Positions 1 to 7,163 of a stretch of 47,636 bases of DNA are shown here, one piece after another. The stretch lies in assembly GCA_038852315.1 (NCBI GenBank), contig JAWCKF010000012.1, positions 1 through 47,636 on the forward strand. Reading direction: 5' to 3'. Each line of letters starts with the position of its first letter. Position 1 is the stretch's first letter. Under the pieces are notes generated by a model. That model did not search any database, had not been told where the DNA came from, and was given only the letters and a program-made list of their open reading frames with translations. This stretch comes from COMBO-56-21 sp038852315 (GTDB lineage: Archaea; Thermoplasmatota; Thermoplasmata; UBA10834). The position numbers and the translations under genes were made by a program.

Positions 1-243
1 GTAATCGCTCTCTTCGTCAGGCATCCTGCGGCCAGGAGCAGGTCTGATGCCATAGGGTTCCGGACCGTCGTCAATGTCAGCTAAAGACGATGCGAATTCC
101 TCATCGTATGCGTATGAGCAATACCATCTGGAGAAGTCCATCTCATTCTCAGCATCATGCTCGATGAGGTAGCGTTTTAGCAGGTTTCGTATACCACAAG
201 CTATCCGCTGTTTTGCGCATTTATCACAGCTCATGCCCTTCAT
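1..243 (-). CDS. Small cysteine-rich protein, C-terminus beyond the window
   Basis: An open frame of 81 codons starts at ATG 243 and runs off the left edge. It begins MKGMSCDKC, a CxxC pair, followed by a Cys at about residue 17 and another in WYCSYAYDE. GGTGAG lies just upstream of the ATG. It looks like a relative of the next gene upstream, which has MSCDTC and a similar C-x-x-Y-A segment. The cysteines suggest metal binding, but I recognise no family. It is the last visible member of a minus-strand run of tiny Cys-rich genes in the accessory region beside tRNA-Arg. Confidence 0.55.
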   Translation of the reverse strand, partial: MKGMSCDKCAKQRIACGIRNLLKRYLIEHDAENEMDFSRWYCSYAYDEEFASSLADIDDGPEPYGIRPAPGRRMPDEESDY

Positions 244-256
244 TCACTCACCTCGG

Positions 257-454
257 TCAGCTTTTCGTTGTATCCCACGCATAAGCTGCGCAAATGAATT
301 CATCGGGGTTCAGTTCCCAAATGCGGTGCACGAGTGACCATACTGGACAGCGTGGGAACAAACCACAAGTATCACAACTCATGTGCTTCGTTGTTCGGAA
401 TCTTCCGCGGGTTCGTAGATGCCTCGGTCTTTTCATCAGTCTCTCCTCATCCAT
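257..454 (-). CDS. Small cysteine-rich protein (CxxC)
   Basis: This is a 65-residue open frame with MSCDTCGLFPRCP in the middle and a later Cys near the end. ATG 454 follows a GGTGA box by about 9 bases. ATG 436 after GAGGAG and ATG 382 (directly before SCDTC, matching the start of the neighbouring gene) are alternatives. The CxxC plus CP pattern is shared with the other tiny proteins of this operon, so a common metal-binding role is likely. No function can be named. Base composition is more AT-rich than in the core genes to the right. Confidence 0.5.
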   Translation of the reverse strand: MDEERLMKRPRHLRTRGRFRTTKHMSCDTCGLFPRCPVWSLVHRIWELNPDEFICAAYAWDTTKS

Positions 455-508
455 CCTCACTTCACCTTACACTTCCTGGCCTCATCGTATGCGTAGTTAG
501 AGTGCATC

Positions 509-730
509 TCATCTCGTTCCGATCAGTTTTCCGAAAAAGAGCTTTGGTTTCCATCTGAAAAGTGGGCAGGGCTGGAATGGTTCGGGGCACAACTCCCGAG
601 GTACAGTGCGCATGTCATAAACACAGGGTGGCTGTTCCAAATCTGTGCCAGGGGCGAAATTCTCGCACCTAACGCAATCCAGATATCCTGCTCTCCGAGC
701 CAGCTTTCTTGTCCAGTGTTGTCTTTTCAT
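509..730 (-). CDS. Small cysteine-rich protein (CxxC ... CPLF)
   Basis: The protein has 73 residues. It starts MKRQHWTRK and carries CVRC, then three more cysteines, ending in PCPLFRWKPKLFF. The gene two positions upstream ends in a similar CCPLFKPNEK block, so the two look like diverged paralogues. Its ATG overlaps the stop of the upstream gene as ATGA (728-730 against 727-729), and GGTGAG precedes it, which shows translational coupling. Six cysteines in 73 residues suggest one or two zinc or iron sites. No known family is recognised. Confidence 0.6.
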   Translation of the reverse strand: MKRQHWTRKLARRAGYLDCVRCENFAPGTDLEQPPCVYDMRTVPRELCPEPFQPCPLFRWKPKLFFGKLIGTR

Positions 731-855
731 TCGCTCACCTTCCTCTCGCTCACCTCTTGGCCACATACAAAACAGTACCAGATTGTCTTTATTCGGTCAT
801 CTTCGACACAGAGGCCTGGGACGATACTTTTTCGATGACATGTTGGGCACTTCAT
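727..855 (-). CDS. Tiny zinc-ribbon protein
   Basis: This is a 42-residue protein starting MKCPTC and containing a second pair YCFVCG, the CPxC...CxxC layout of a one-domain zinc ribbon. Its ATG sits inside an ATGA overlap with the stop of the preceding gene (852-854), and its own stop overlaps the next start in the same way. Proteins this small with one ribbon are common in archaeal viruses and plasmids, often as transcription or anti-defence factors. That role here is only inference. Confidence 0.6.
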   Translation of the reverse strand: MKCPTCHRKSIVPGLCVEDDRIKTIWYCFVCGQEVSERKVSE

Positions 856-1049
856 CCGATCACTTTTTCGTTGGGCTTGAAAAGTGGGCAACAGAAGAGC
901 CTGGGATACTGCTCCAAGCCAGTGGCCGCAAGAATCGCGCAGACTGTCGGATTGCTGTGCTCTTGACAATGCGCACAGTTCCGCCTATTTGCATCGAGTC
1001 TCTCGAGCTCTTCGACCCATTTGGTCTTTCTAGGCAAAGCGGGCTTCAT
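852..1049 (-). CDS. Small cysteine-rich protein (CxxC ... CCPLF)
   Basis: The protein has 65 residues. It begins MKPALPRKTKWVEELERLD and has CAHC, a further Cys, and a terminal LFCCPLFKP. The start ATG 1049 lies 4 bases after the stop of the broken gene upstream, with GGGATGAG before it. The frame is open further upstream, but no good start signal is seen there. The C-terminal block resembles that of the 73-residue protein two genes downstream, which argues for duplication within the operon. Function is unknown. Confidence 0.6.
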   Translation of the reverse strand: MKPALPRKTKWVEELERLDANRRNCAHCQEHSNPTVCAILAATGLEQYPRLFCCPLFKPNEKVIG

Positions 1050-1053
1050 CTTC

Positions 1054-1198
1054 TCATCCCGCCCTGGTCCTTCTGGGCAGAAAGACGCTCCATGGCAGCC
1101 TCGCACGGGCGCACATGAGGTTGTTGCAGACGTACACGTGCTCCTCGAGACTGGCCGAAAAAGGCCTCCAATCAATCCGGACAGTCGGAGCCCATCAT
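1054..1198 (-). pseudogene. Frameshifted small cysteine-containing protein
   Basis: An ATG at 1198 overlaps the stop of the membrane-protein gene as ATGA, exactly like the other junctions of this operon, but the frame (MMGSDCPD) stops after 8 codons. The sequence there is GATTGATT on the coding strand (1170-1177 on the plus strand). Removing one GATT gives a clean 46-residue product that continues DWRPFSASLEEHVY, contains VCNNLMC, and ends just before the next gene. I read this as a 4-base tandem duplication that broke a member of the Cys-rich set. A sequencing error is possible. Confidence 0.5.
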
Positions 1199-1401
1199 TG
1201 CTTCACCTGCTCGATGATCTGCTTCTCGTGGACTATCGTGTAATAGCCGACGAGCGAGACGCCGACACCTATCAGTCCAACCAGGCCACCAGTGATCCCG
1301 GCGAGGACCAAACCGACCACAATGAAGGCCGCGCCAAGGCTCTTCACGGTCACCAGCTGTTCCTTCTGCCTAGACTGCCCGTCCTTGTCTACTGCTTCCA
1401 T
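1195..1401 (-). CDS. Small two-helix membrane protein
   Basis: The protein has 68 residues: a charged N-terminus, two hydrophobic segments (about 18-37 and 39-54) rich in Gly, Val and Leu, and a charged C-terminus. GGAGGAG lies 6 bases before ATG 1401, and the stop of the DNA-binding gene is 12 bases upstream, so the two are cotranscribed. A small membrane protein in an accessory operon could be a holin-like or signalling protein, but nothing in the sequence settles this. Confidence 0.65.
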   Translation of the reverse strand: MEAVDKDGQSRQKEQLVTVKSLGAAFIVVGLVLAGITGGLVGLIGVGVSLVGYYTIVHEKQIIEQVKQ

Positions 1402-1412
1402 ACCGTCTCCTC

Positions 1413-2417
1413 CTACCTGCCTATGCCATTGAGGCCGAGCTCGTTGGTCTCCCGCTGAAGCCTCAAGGCTTCAACCTCGGCGACCCTGCTCTCGGCCGCA
1501 ACCATCATCTCGAGGACCTGCAGAATCTCGCCCACGGTCAGCTTCAGCTCGTAGACCGCCCCGGGGAGATCGCAGATGACTGACGCAAGCTCGGGCCTCG
1601 AGGTCTCGAGCTCCCGCTTGCCCTCGGAATCGGAAGTCCACACGGACCCGTCGTGGTTCTTTGCAGTGAAAGTGCCAACGATGGTGTTCAGAATCCTAGG
1701 GTCCTCCGTCGCGAAGTGAGGTTTCCAATCAGTGAACTCGATGAGCCCGAGCTTCCAGCCGGCGTGCCTTTGGACCCAGTTCCCGGCCTCCTGCCCCATC
1801 ACCTTGTAGGCTTCCTTCCACTCCCCTGACTGAATCTGTTCTCTGGTCAGCTTGAGCTCGGGCAGATGCACATAGAACCAGAGCTCGCCCGAGGGCCTCT
1901 CCTCGAGCTCGACGCTCAAGACGCCGGGAGGACAGTGAAGCTTGCCTTTCGTGCGCTTTACGCCGTTGCGCTCGAGATAGGGACGCTTCTCGAGGAACGG
2001 ATAAGACACTGTCGAGCCGTCGCTGCAGCGCACCCGGATCTCCTCGGTGTCTCCGAGCTTCTCAACCTTGAAGCGGACCTTGACATGATGCCCGTTAACG
2101 GTGCGATGAACGAAGTTTCCGGGGGAAACCTGAGTCACGCCCGTAGCGTGATTGGAAACTTCGTCGGAAGTCGAGGCGGAAACCTGCTTAACGACGATGA
2201 TTTTGTCGAGTTCTTTGGCGTTCGGACCATCGCCGTACAGATATGGTCGAGTCTTCGTCACGCGGCTGAGATAACCCTCGCGGACGAGTCTGCTGGCAAT
2301 CTTCGAGACCGTGCCCTTGGGGAGCCCCGTCCTCTTGCAGACAAGGGATTGGGCCGCCCCCTCCCGGAGCATCTGATAGACTCGGCGCTGCTGCTCCGAG
2401 ATCCGTACCGTCTTCAC
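1413..2417 (-). CDS. Putative DNA-binding protein with N-terminal helix-turn-helix
   Basis: A protein of 334 residues. Residues about 5-55 (SEQQRRVYQML ... GTVSKIASRLVREGYL) form a helix-turn-helix/winged-helix pattern. The remaining 270 residues, with several Trp and acidic stretches, are not recognised. The start is GTG 2417, behind a GGGGGTG box. Its promoter (TATA-like 2465-2472) sits among repeated AAGTTTCC sites, and two more copies of the extended motif occur inside the gene. It heads the operon of membrane and Cys-rich small proteins. Likely roles are autoregulator of an integrated element or replication initiator binding iteron-like repeats. The choice between them is open. Confidence 0.65.
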   Translation of the reverse strand: MKTVRISEQQRRVYQMLREGAAQSLVCKRTGLPKGTVSKIASRLVREGYLSRVTKTRPYLYGDGPNAKELDKIIVVKQVSASTSDEVSNHATGVTQVSPGNFVHRTVNGHHVKVRFKVEKLGDTEEIRVRCSDGSTVSYPFLEKRPYLERNGVKRTKGKLHCPPGVLSVELEERPSGELWFYVHLPELKLTREQIQSGEWKEAYKVMGQEAGNWVQRHAGWKLGLIEFTDWKPHFATEDPRILNTIVGTFTAKNHDGSVWTSDSEGKRELETSRPELASVICDLPGAVYELKLTVGEILQVLEMMVAAESRVAEVEALRLQRETNELGLNGIGR

Positions 2418-2432
2418 GGGACACCCCCCGTG

Positions 2433-2552
2433 AAGTTTCCACTAAGTTTCCTCGAAGTTTCCTGTATATAATGATATGGTTTCCTCTCGGATGAGCCAGT
2501 AAACGAAGTTTCCATTTTGGGGGATGCGTGAAAAGTGGAAACTTGGAAACTT
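2433..2552. promoter_or_regulatory. Cluster of AAGTTTCC sites around a TATA box (operator or iterons)
   Basis: AAGTTTCC occurs at 2433-2440, 2444-2451 and 2455-2462, exactly 11 bp apart. A partial copy (GGTTTCC) lies at 2478-2484, in the same 11-bp register, and another full copy at 2506-2513. The inverse GGAAACTT occurs twice in tandem at 2537-2552. The gap in the register holds TATATAAT (2465-2472), the likely TATA box for the minus-strand gene starting at 2417. One 11-bp step is about one helical turn, so a protein could line up on one DNA face across the start site. Autorepression or an iteron origin would both fit. Confidence 0.7.
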
Positions 2553-2559
2553 CGTCTCC

Positions 2560-3002
2560 CTGTGTGGTTCGGGCAGTCGCCACCATAGTGCTTGAAGACG
2601 GACCTATCCCAACACGGCTCGGGAGCCTGTCGCTCGTTTCTGCGATACAATCTGCAGCGGTTGAGAAGACCCGGCGAGATCAGATAGATGCACGGAGGAG
2701 TGGATTCACCAGAGGAGGCCTCAACCATGCTCTGCCTACCTCCTGCAGCGAAGCTCACTGTGCCGACTGGCACCCTCGCATTCGCTGCGCTTGTAAGAAA
2801 CGCAACCTTTGCAGCAGTCTAGAAGCAGCCGATAGTTGAGCCGCTTCAGAGCCATCCCCCCGAAAAATATGGTCGAGAGGACGGGGAAATCGTCCTTCCC
2901 TTCTCTTGTCTTGGGATGGGTGTTGTGCAGTCGTCCTCTCGACCAGCCTCGATCCCCTGCCCTTTGGCGGGCGCTCCCACTGCGGTGCTGCCTGAGCGAT
3001 CA
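2560..3002. other. Gene-free stretch of the accessory region
   Basis: I find no convincing gene in either direction here. Open frames of 80-130 codons exist on both strands, but they overlap one another, lack good start signals and match no family. No integrase remnant is recognisable. The stretch lies between the repeat cluster and the 92-bp direct repeats next to tRNA-Arg. Confidence 0.5.
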
Positions 3003-3190
3003 GCGTGCTCGCTGAGCTTGAAGAAGCGATTGTATCCATCTAGTGGGTTCCTGTACACGCGCGGGATAAGCCAGTATTCGGTGCGGGCCCGGTGCTTTGC
3101 ATGCTCACTAAACCTGAGAGGGCGATTGGCCCTAACTAGCGCGTTCTTGCACACTCGCAAGACAAGCCAGCATCCGGTGCGGGCCCGGTG
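3003..3190. repeat. Diverged tandem 92-bp direct repeat ending in the tRNA-Arg 3' end
   Basis: Copy A (3003-3094) and copy B (3099-3190) align without gaps with 24 mismatches by my count (about 74% identity). The last 14 bases, ending GTGCGGGCCCGGTG, are identical. Copy B ends inside the tRNA-Arg gene, covering its last 11 bases. Duplication of a tRNA 3' end next to foreign-looking genes is the usual mark of tRNA-targeted integration. The differences fall 9, 8 and 7 on the three codon positions of the open frame crossing it, so the repeat is not under coding constraint. Confidence 0.65.
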
Positions 3191-3253
3191 GGATTTGAAC
3201 CCACGTCGTCGGCTCCGAAGGCCAAAAGGATGTCCGAACTACCCCACGGGCCC
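3180..3253 (-). tRNA. tRNA-Arg (anticodon TCG)
   Basis: The minus strand folds into a full cloverleaf: acceptor GGGCCCG/CGGGCCC, D arm with GGGT/ATCC, anticodon stem TTGGC/GCCGA around CTTCGGA (anticodon TCG), T arm GTGGG-TTCAAAT-CCCAC, and discriminator G. CCA is not encoded and there is no intron. Its 3' end faces the accessory region and is part of the 92-bp repeat, so it is the likely integration target. Confidence 0.93.
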
Positions 3254-3296
3254 GATGCTGTCATCGGCCTGGCCTATAATATGCTTTGGCGACAGC

Positions 3297-3401
3297 TCAA
3301 TGTCTGTGCGTGAGCAGCCTGATCAGGATGTATATCAGGACGAACAACAGCAGGGCGATTCCCAGCATGCCGAGAGGGTCTCCAACCAACGCATTGGCCA
3401 T
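3297..3401 (-). CDS. 34-residue single-span membrane protein
   Basis: The product begins MANALVGDPLGMLG, has one hydrophobic helix (GIALLLFVLIYILIRLL) and ends THRH. ATG 3401 lies 3 bases after the leuD stop, and a GGGAGG box is embedded in the last leuD codons, so it is translated from the leuCD message. Very small membrane proteins at operon ends are often missed. Its role is unknown, and the link to the isomerase may only be transcriptional. The frame is short, but the start signal and the clean hydrophobic helix support it. Confidence 0.6.
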   Translation of the reverse strand: MANALVGDPLGMLGIALLLFVLIYILIRLLTHRH

Positions 3402-3404
3402 CTC

Positions 3405-3911
3405 TCACGACCTCCCTCGTTCCAGGCGTTGCCTGATGTACGGCACCAGCCCGCCCGCGTCCAAGATAGCCCGCACATGCTGCGGGATCTCCTCTGACTC
3501 CACGATGGCTCCGCTCTCCGAACACCTGAGGGTCATGGAAGACCGATCCCAAACGACCCTCGCGCCGTCCTCGAGCAGCTCGCGGGCGCGTCTCGATATC
3601 AGCGGAGGCAGCCCCAAATTCACTGCGTTCCTGTAGAATATCCTCGCAAACGACTCAGCGACGATGACCGCGACGCCGGCGTGCTTCAAGGCTATGACCG
3701 CCTGCTCCCTGCTGGAGCCGCACCCGAAGTTCCTCCCGGCGACGATCACGTCCCCCTTGGCCACCTCTTGTGCGAACTCCGGCCTCACGCCTTCCATCGC
3801 GTGCCTGGCGAGGTGAGACGGATCGTAGTTGTCGAGATACCTGCCAGGTATGATGAGGTCTGTGTTGATGTCGTCCCCGAACTTCCAGACGCGCCCCTCA
3901 GAGGTCGACAT
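3405..3911 (-). CDS. leuD: 3-isopropylmalate/homoaconitate-type dehydratase, small subunit
   Basis: The protein has 168 residues, the usual length for the stand-alone small (swivel) subunit of the aconitase family. GDDINTDLIIPGRYL near the N-terminus and NFGCGSSREQA at about 61-71 are the family signatures. Together with the large subunit it would isomerise 2-isopropylmalate to 3-isopropylmalate in leucine synthesis, or a homologous 2-hydroxy tricarboxylate. The substrate loop after GRYL does not let me choose between LeuD and a homoaconitase or citramalate-pathway enzyme. Its ATG lies inside the end of the large-subunit gene (14-bp overlap), which fits coupled synthesis. Confidence 0.9.
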   Translation of the reverse strand: MSTSEGRVWKFGDDINTDLIIPGRYLDNYDPSHLARHAMEGVRPEFAQEVAKGDVIVAGRNFGCGSSREQAVIALKHAGVAVIVAESFARIFYRNAVNLGLPPLISRRARELLEDGARVVWDRSSMTLRCSESGAIVESEEIPQHVRAILDAGGLVPYIRQRLERGRS

Positions 3912-5169
3912 GCAACCACCTCCTCGGGTCCGCTATCCTGCCTTCGACCGCGCTCGCGGCGACTGTCGCCGGGCTCGCGAGGTATATCTCCGCCTCCTGA
4001 GAGCCCATGCGCCCTTTGAAGTTGCGGTTGCTTGATGATATGCACACTTCACCGGGGCCGAGCACGCCCTGGTGCGCTCCCAGGCACGGGCCGCAGCCAG
4101 GTGGCAGGACGGTGCCTCCCGCCTCCACTATCGTCTTTATGACGCCCATGTCGAGCGCATCCTCCATGACCTGGCGCGATGCTGGAGCCACTATGAGCCT
4201 CACGCCCCGCGCGACCTTGTTGCCCCTGAGGACCCATGACGCGGCTATCAGGTCCTCGAGCCGGCCGTTCGTGCACGACCCAATGAACGCCTGGTCTACC
4301 TTCACGTCGTGGAAGTCCTCTACACTCCTGGCGGCCTCGACCCTGTGGGGCCCTGAGACCATCGGGGGAAGCCGCTCGACATCTACCGCCACGGTCTCGA
4401 CGAACCTGGCATCGGGGTCGGAACGACACGTGCCATCGAGGAGGGCGGCGCACTCCGGTGACCACGTCGAAAATGTCGAATCAGGGGGGACTATCGCAGC
4501 CTTCGCACCGACCTCAGCGGCCATGTTGCACAGGACCATGCGTCCCGAGATCGATATGTCGACCAGGAAGCCGCCGCCGAACTCGATGCACTTGTAGTCC
4601 GCGCCCGTCGGTCCCAGAACGGAGGCGAGGTACAGCGAGACGTCCTTCGGGAACACAGCCTTTGAGAGATGCCCGCTGAGGTTCACCTTTACGGTCTCGG
4701 GCACCTTGAGCCACGTCTTGCCCAGCGCCCACACGCCAGCCATCTCAGTCGCGCCTATGCCAACGCCGAATGCGCCGACCGCGCCCACAGTCGTCGTGTG
4801 CGAATCCGCCCCGAGCACGAGCTGCCCTGGCCTGGCTATCTTCCGCTCCACCAACAGCTGGTGGCAGACGCCCTCGCCCACGTCGAAGAAATTCCCAACG
4901 CCCATGCGCTTGACCAAGGTTCTGATCTGCGCGTGCACGTTGGCGGTCTGAGCGGTGTTAGCTGGCGCGCGGTGGTCAAGGACGACGACGATCTTCGCTG
5001 GATCCCAAGGTCTATCCAATCCTAGTTCGGAGAACGCCCTATTGACCAAATAGGTGTTCTCGTGTGACATGGCGACATCCGGGACCGCCTCTACCACATC
5101 GCCTGCCCGCGCGTCCTCCTGCCCGGAGGCCCTCGCCAGTATCTTCTCCGCTATGGTTCTCCCGGACAC
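3898..5169 (-). CDS. leuC: 3-isopropylmalate/homoaconitate-type dehydratase, large subunit
   Basis: The protein has 423 residues, typical of the archaeal and short bacterial LeuC/HacA class. The [4Fe-4S] ligands are in GSCTNGR (about residue 300) and GCGPCLG (about 360). GADSHTTTVGA and the FKGRMGS region are active-site motifs. The start is GTG 5169. A TATA-like GAAATATCC lies about 25 bases upstream (around 5190-5198), so the transcript is probably leaderless. It forms an operon with leuD and the 34-residue membrane protein. No leuA or leuB is in the window, so the pathway assignment rests on family alone. Confidence 0.9.
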   Translation of the reverse strand: MSGRTIAEKILARASGQEDARAGDVVEAVPDVAMSHENTYLVNRAFSELGLDRPWDPAKIVVVLDHRAPANTAQTANVHAQIRTLVKRMGVGNFFDVGEGVCHQLLVERKIARPGQLVLGADSHTTTVGAVGAFGVGIGATEMAGVWALGKTWLKVPETVKVNLSGHLSKAVFPKDVSLYLASVLGPTGADYKCIEFGGGFLVDISISGRMVLCNMAAEVGAKAAIVPPDSTFSTWSPECAALLDGTCRSDPDARFVETVAVDVERLPPMVSGPHRVEAARSVEDFHDVKVDQAFIGSCTNGRLEDLIAASWVLRGNKVARGVRLIVAPASRQVMEDALDMGVIKTIVEAGGTVLPPGCGPCLGAHQGVLGPGEVCISSSNRNFKGRMGSQEAEIYLASPATVAASAVEGRIADPRRWLHVDL

Positions 5170-5315
5170 AGGGACTCAAGACGGCTGAGGATATTTCAAC
5201 CTAGCGAGGGTTTTTCTCGGCTCTCACTGCACATGCTCGTTCGGCTCGGATGGGGAAGGCGATCTTGGATAGGTCACAAAGATATTTGCGCTGACCGCCC
5301 AATAACCGAGACGAC

Positions 5316-7163
5316 ATGGACGGGCTTCTTGACTCAAAGGCGGGCTCGAGAGTGCTCCTGCTGGGGAACGAGGCGATCGCACGCGGGGCTCTGGAGGCGG
5401 GCGTGGCCGTCGCGACTACGTATCCAGGCACACCGGCCTCCGAAATCGGCGACTCGCTCGCGCGTGTGGCGAAGGCCGCGGGCATCTACTTCGAGTACTC
5501 TGTCAACGAGATGGTGGCCGCCGAGATAGCCATGGGCGCGGCTGCGTCTGGCGTGCGAGCTATGGTGAGCATGAAGCATGTCGGGCTGAACGTCGCCGCT
5601 GACGCGCTGATGACTTTCGCGTACACCGGCACGAGGGGAGGTTTCGTTCTGGTGACGGCGGACGACCCTTCTTGCCACTCGAGCCAGAACGAGCAGGACA
5701 ACAGGTACTACGCGCTATTGGGCGGCATACCGCTGCTCGAGCCATCATCACCCCAGGAATGCCTGGACATGACGAAGGAGGCGTTCGTTCTCTCTGAGAA
5801 GCTCGAGCTGCCGGTGATACTGCGCACGACCACCAGGGTCTCGCACGTGAGGGGGCCCGTGGCCGTGGGGGAAGTCCGGCCAGGGCTGAAGAAAAAGGAG
5901 TTCGCGAAGGATCCCAAGAGGTTCGTGACCGTCCCGGCAGTCGCGAGAGAGAGGCATCTGGTGCTCCTCGAGAGGCTGAGGCGGGCGGAGGAGCTCGCCA
6001 ACGCATCGCCGCTGAACAGGATATTCAGGGTGGCGGGCGGAGGGAAGACCGGCGTGATCACGGCCTCAGCGGCGTTCAACTATGTGATGGATGCGGGGTC
6101 GGCGATGGGGCTATCCTGCGACGTTCTCAAGCTCGGTTTCTCCCACCCTTTCCCCAGGGCGCTCCTGGCCTCCTTCCTAAGGGAGCATGAGCCAGTTGTG
6201 GTGGTCGAGGAACTGGAGCCCATCATGGAAACAACAGTCCGGGCCGTTGCACAGAAGGAAGGCATCCGAAACACCATCAGAGGAAAGGAGGACGGGCTCT
6301 TCCCCCGCGCATACGAATTCGACCAGAGCATAGTCGCGAGAGGGCTCGCGATCGCAGCGGGCGTCAAGGGCGCACCCTCGTCTGAGATGACGGCTGCGCC
6401 GAGCAACATCCCCGTTCGACCACCTGTGCTCTGCGCTGGCTGCCCCCACAGCGCGACCTACTTCGCCGTCAACAAGGCCACTGGCAGAAAGGCGATATTC
6501 GCATCCGACATCGGATGCTACACGCTCGGCCTCTCCCCTCCGTACAACTGCGCCGACTTCCTGGTGTGCATGGGCTCGAGTGTGGGCAGCGCGGGCGGGC
6601 TTGCGAGAGTGAACGATCTACCTGTCATAGCGTTCATCGGCGACTCGACCTTCTTCCATGCTGGGATACCAGGACTCATCAACGCGGTCCACAACGGCCA
6701 CAAGTTCCTGCTCATGATTCTGGACAACCGCACCACGGCGATGACTGGCCATCAGCCTCACCCCGGTAGCAGCACAGGTCCGGAGTGCTGCGATATCACG
6801 GCCATCGACATCGAGAGCGTCGTCAAGGGGTGCGGGGTGAGATGGCTCAGGGTCGTGGACCCGTACGACATCAAGGGCACCGCGGAAGCCATCAAGGAGG
6901 CGCTCCAGCAGCCCACGGTCAGCGTCATCATCGCGAGGCGAGAGTGCGCGCTGATCGCGAAGCGAGACGAGAAGGGCGCGATCGCGAAGAAGCATTACAT
7001 CGACCAGGAGGCGTGCAAGAAGTGCAGGACCTGCGTCGACAGGTTCCAGTGCCCCGCGATATCAAGCATCGACAAGGTCCAGAGCATCGACGAGGCTCTT
7101 TGCGCGGGCTGCGGCGTCTGCGCCCAGGTGTGTCCTTACAAGGCCATCAAGGAGGTGAAGTGA
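5316..7163 (+). CDS. iorA: Indolepyruvate ferredoxin oxidoreductase, alpha subunit
   Basis: The protein has 615 residues, the family's usual length. It oxidatively decarboxylates aryl pyruvates (from Trp, Phe, Tyr) to acyl-CoA with ferredoxin as acceptor, in the cytoplasm. The N-terminal pyrimidine-binding and middle domains are followed by the TPP-binding domain (GCPHS about 375, GDS about 442, then LDN). A C-terminal ferredoxin domain follows from about residue 560, with CKKCRTC...CP and the classical CAGCGVCAQVCP for two [4Fe-4S] clusters. It is coupled to iorB. With the secreted subtilase and peptide-type transporter parts it points to amino acid fermentation. Confidence 0.95.
   Translation: MDGLLDSKAGSRVLLLGNEAIARGALEAGVAVATTYPGTPASEIGDSLARVAKAAGIYFEYSVNEMVAAEIAMGAAASGVRAMVSMKHVGLNVAADALMTFAYTGTRGGFVLVTADDPSCHSSQNEQDNRYYALLGGIPLLEPSSPQECLDMTKEAFVLSEKLELPVILRTTTRVSHVRGPVAVGEVRPGLKKKEFAKDPKRFVTVPAVARERHLVLLERLRRAEELANASPLNRIFRVAGGGKTGVITASAAFNYVMDAGSAMGLSCDVLKLGFSHPFPRALLASFLREHEPVVVVEELEPIMETTVRAVAQKEGIRNTIRGKEDGLFPRAYEFDQSIVARGLAIAAGVKGAPSSEMTAAPSNIPVRPPVLCAGCPHSATYFAVNKATGRKAIFASDIGCYTLGLSPPYNCADFLVCMGSSVGSAGGLARVNDLPVIAFIGDSTFFHAGIPGLINAVHNGHKFLLMILDNRTTAMTGHQPHPGSSTGPECCDITAIDIESVVKGCGVRWLRVVDPYDIKGTAEAIKEALQQPTVSVIIARRECALIAKRDEKGAIAKKHYIDQEACKKCRTCVDRFQCPAISSIDKVQSIDEALCAGCGVCAQVCPYKAIKEVK

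Noticed and set aside
2916..3497. A 193-codon plus-strand frame crossing the 92-bp repeat and the tRNA-Arg gene, with an apparent in-frame protein repeat.
   Set aside because: It runs antisense through a tRNA. The differences between the two repeat copies fall evenly on the three codon positions (9, 8 and 7), so there is no sign of coding selection.
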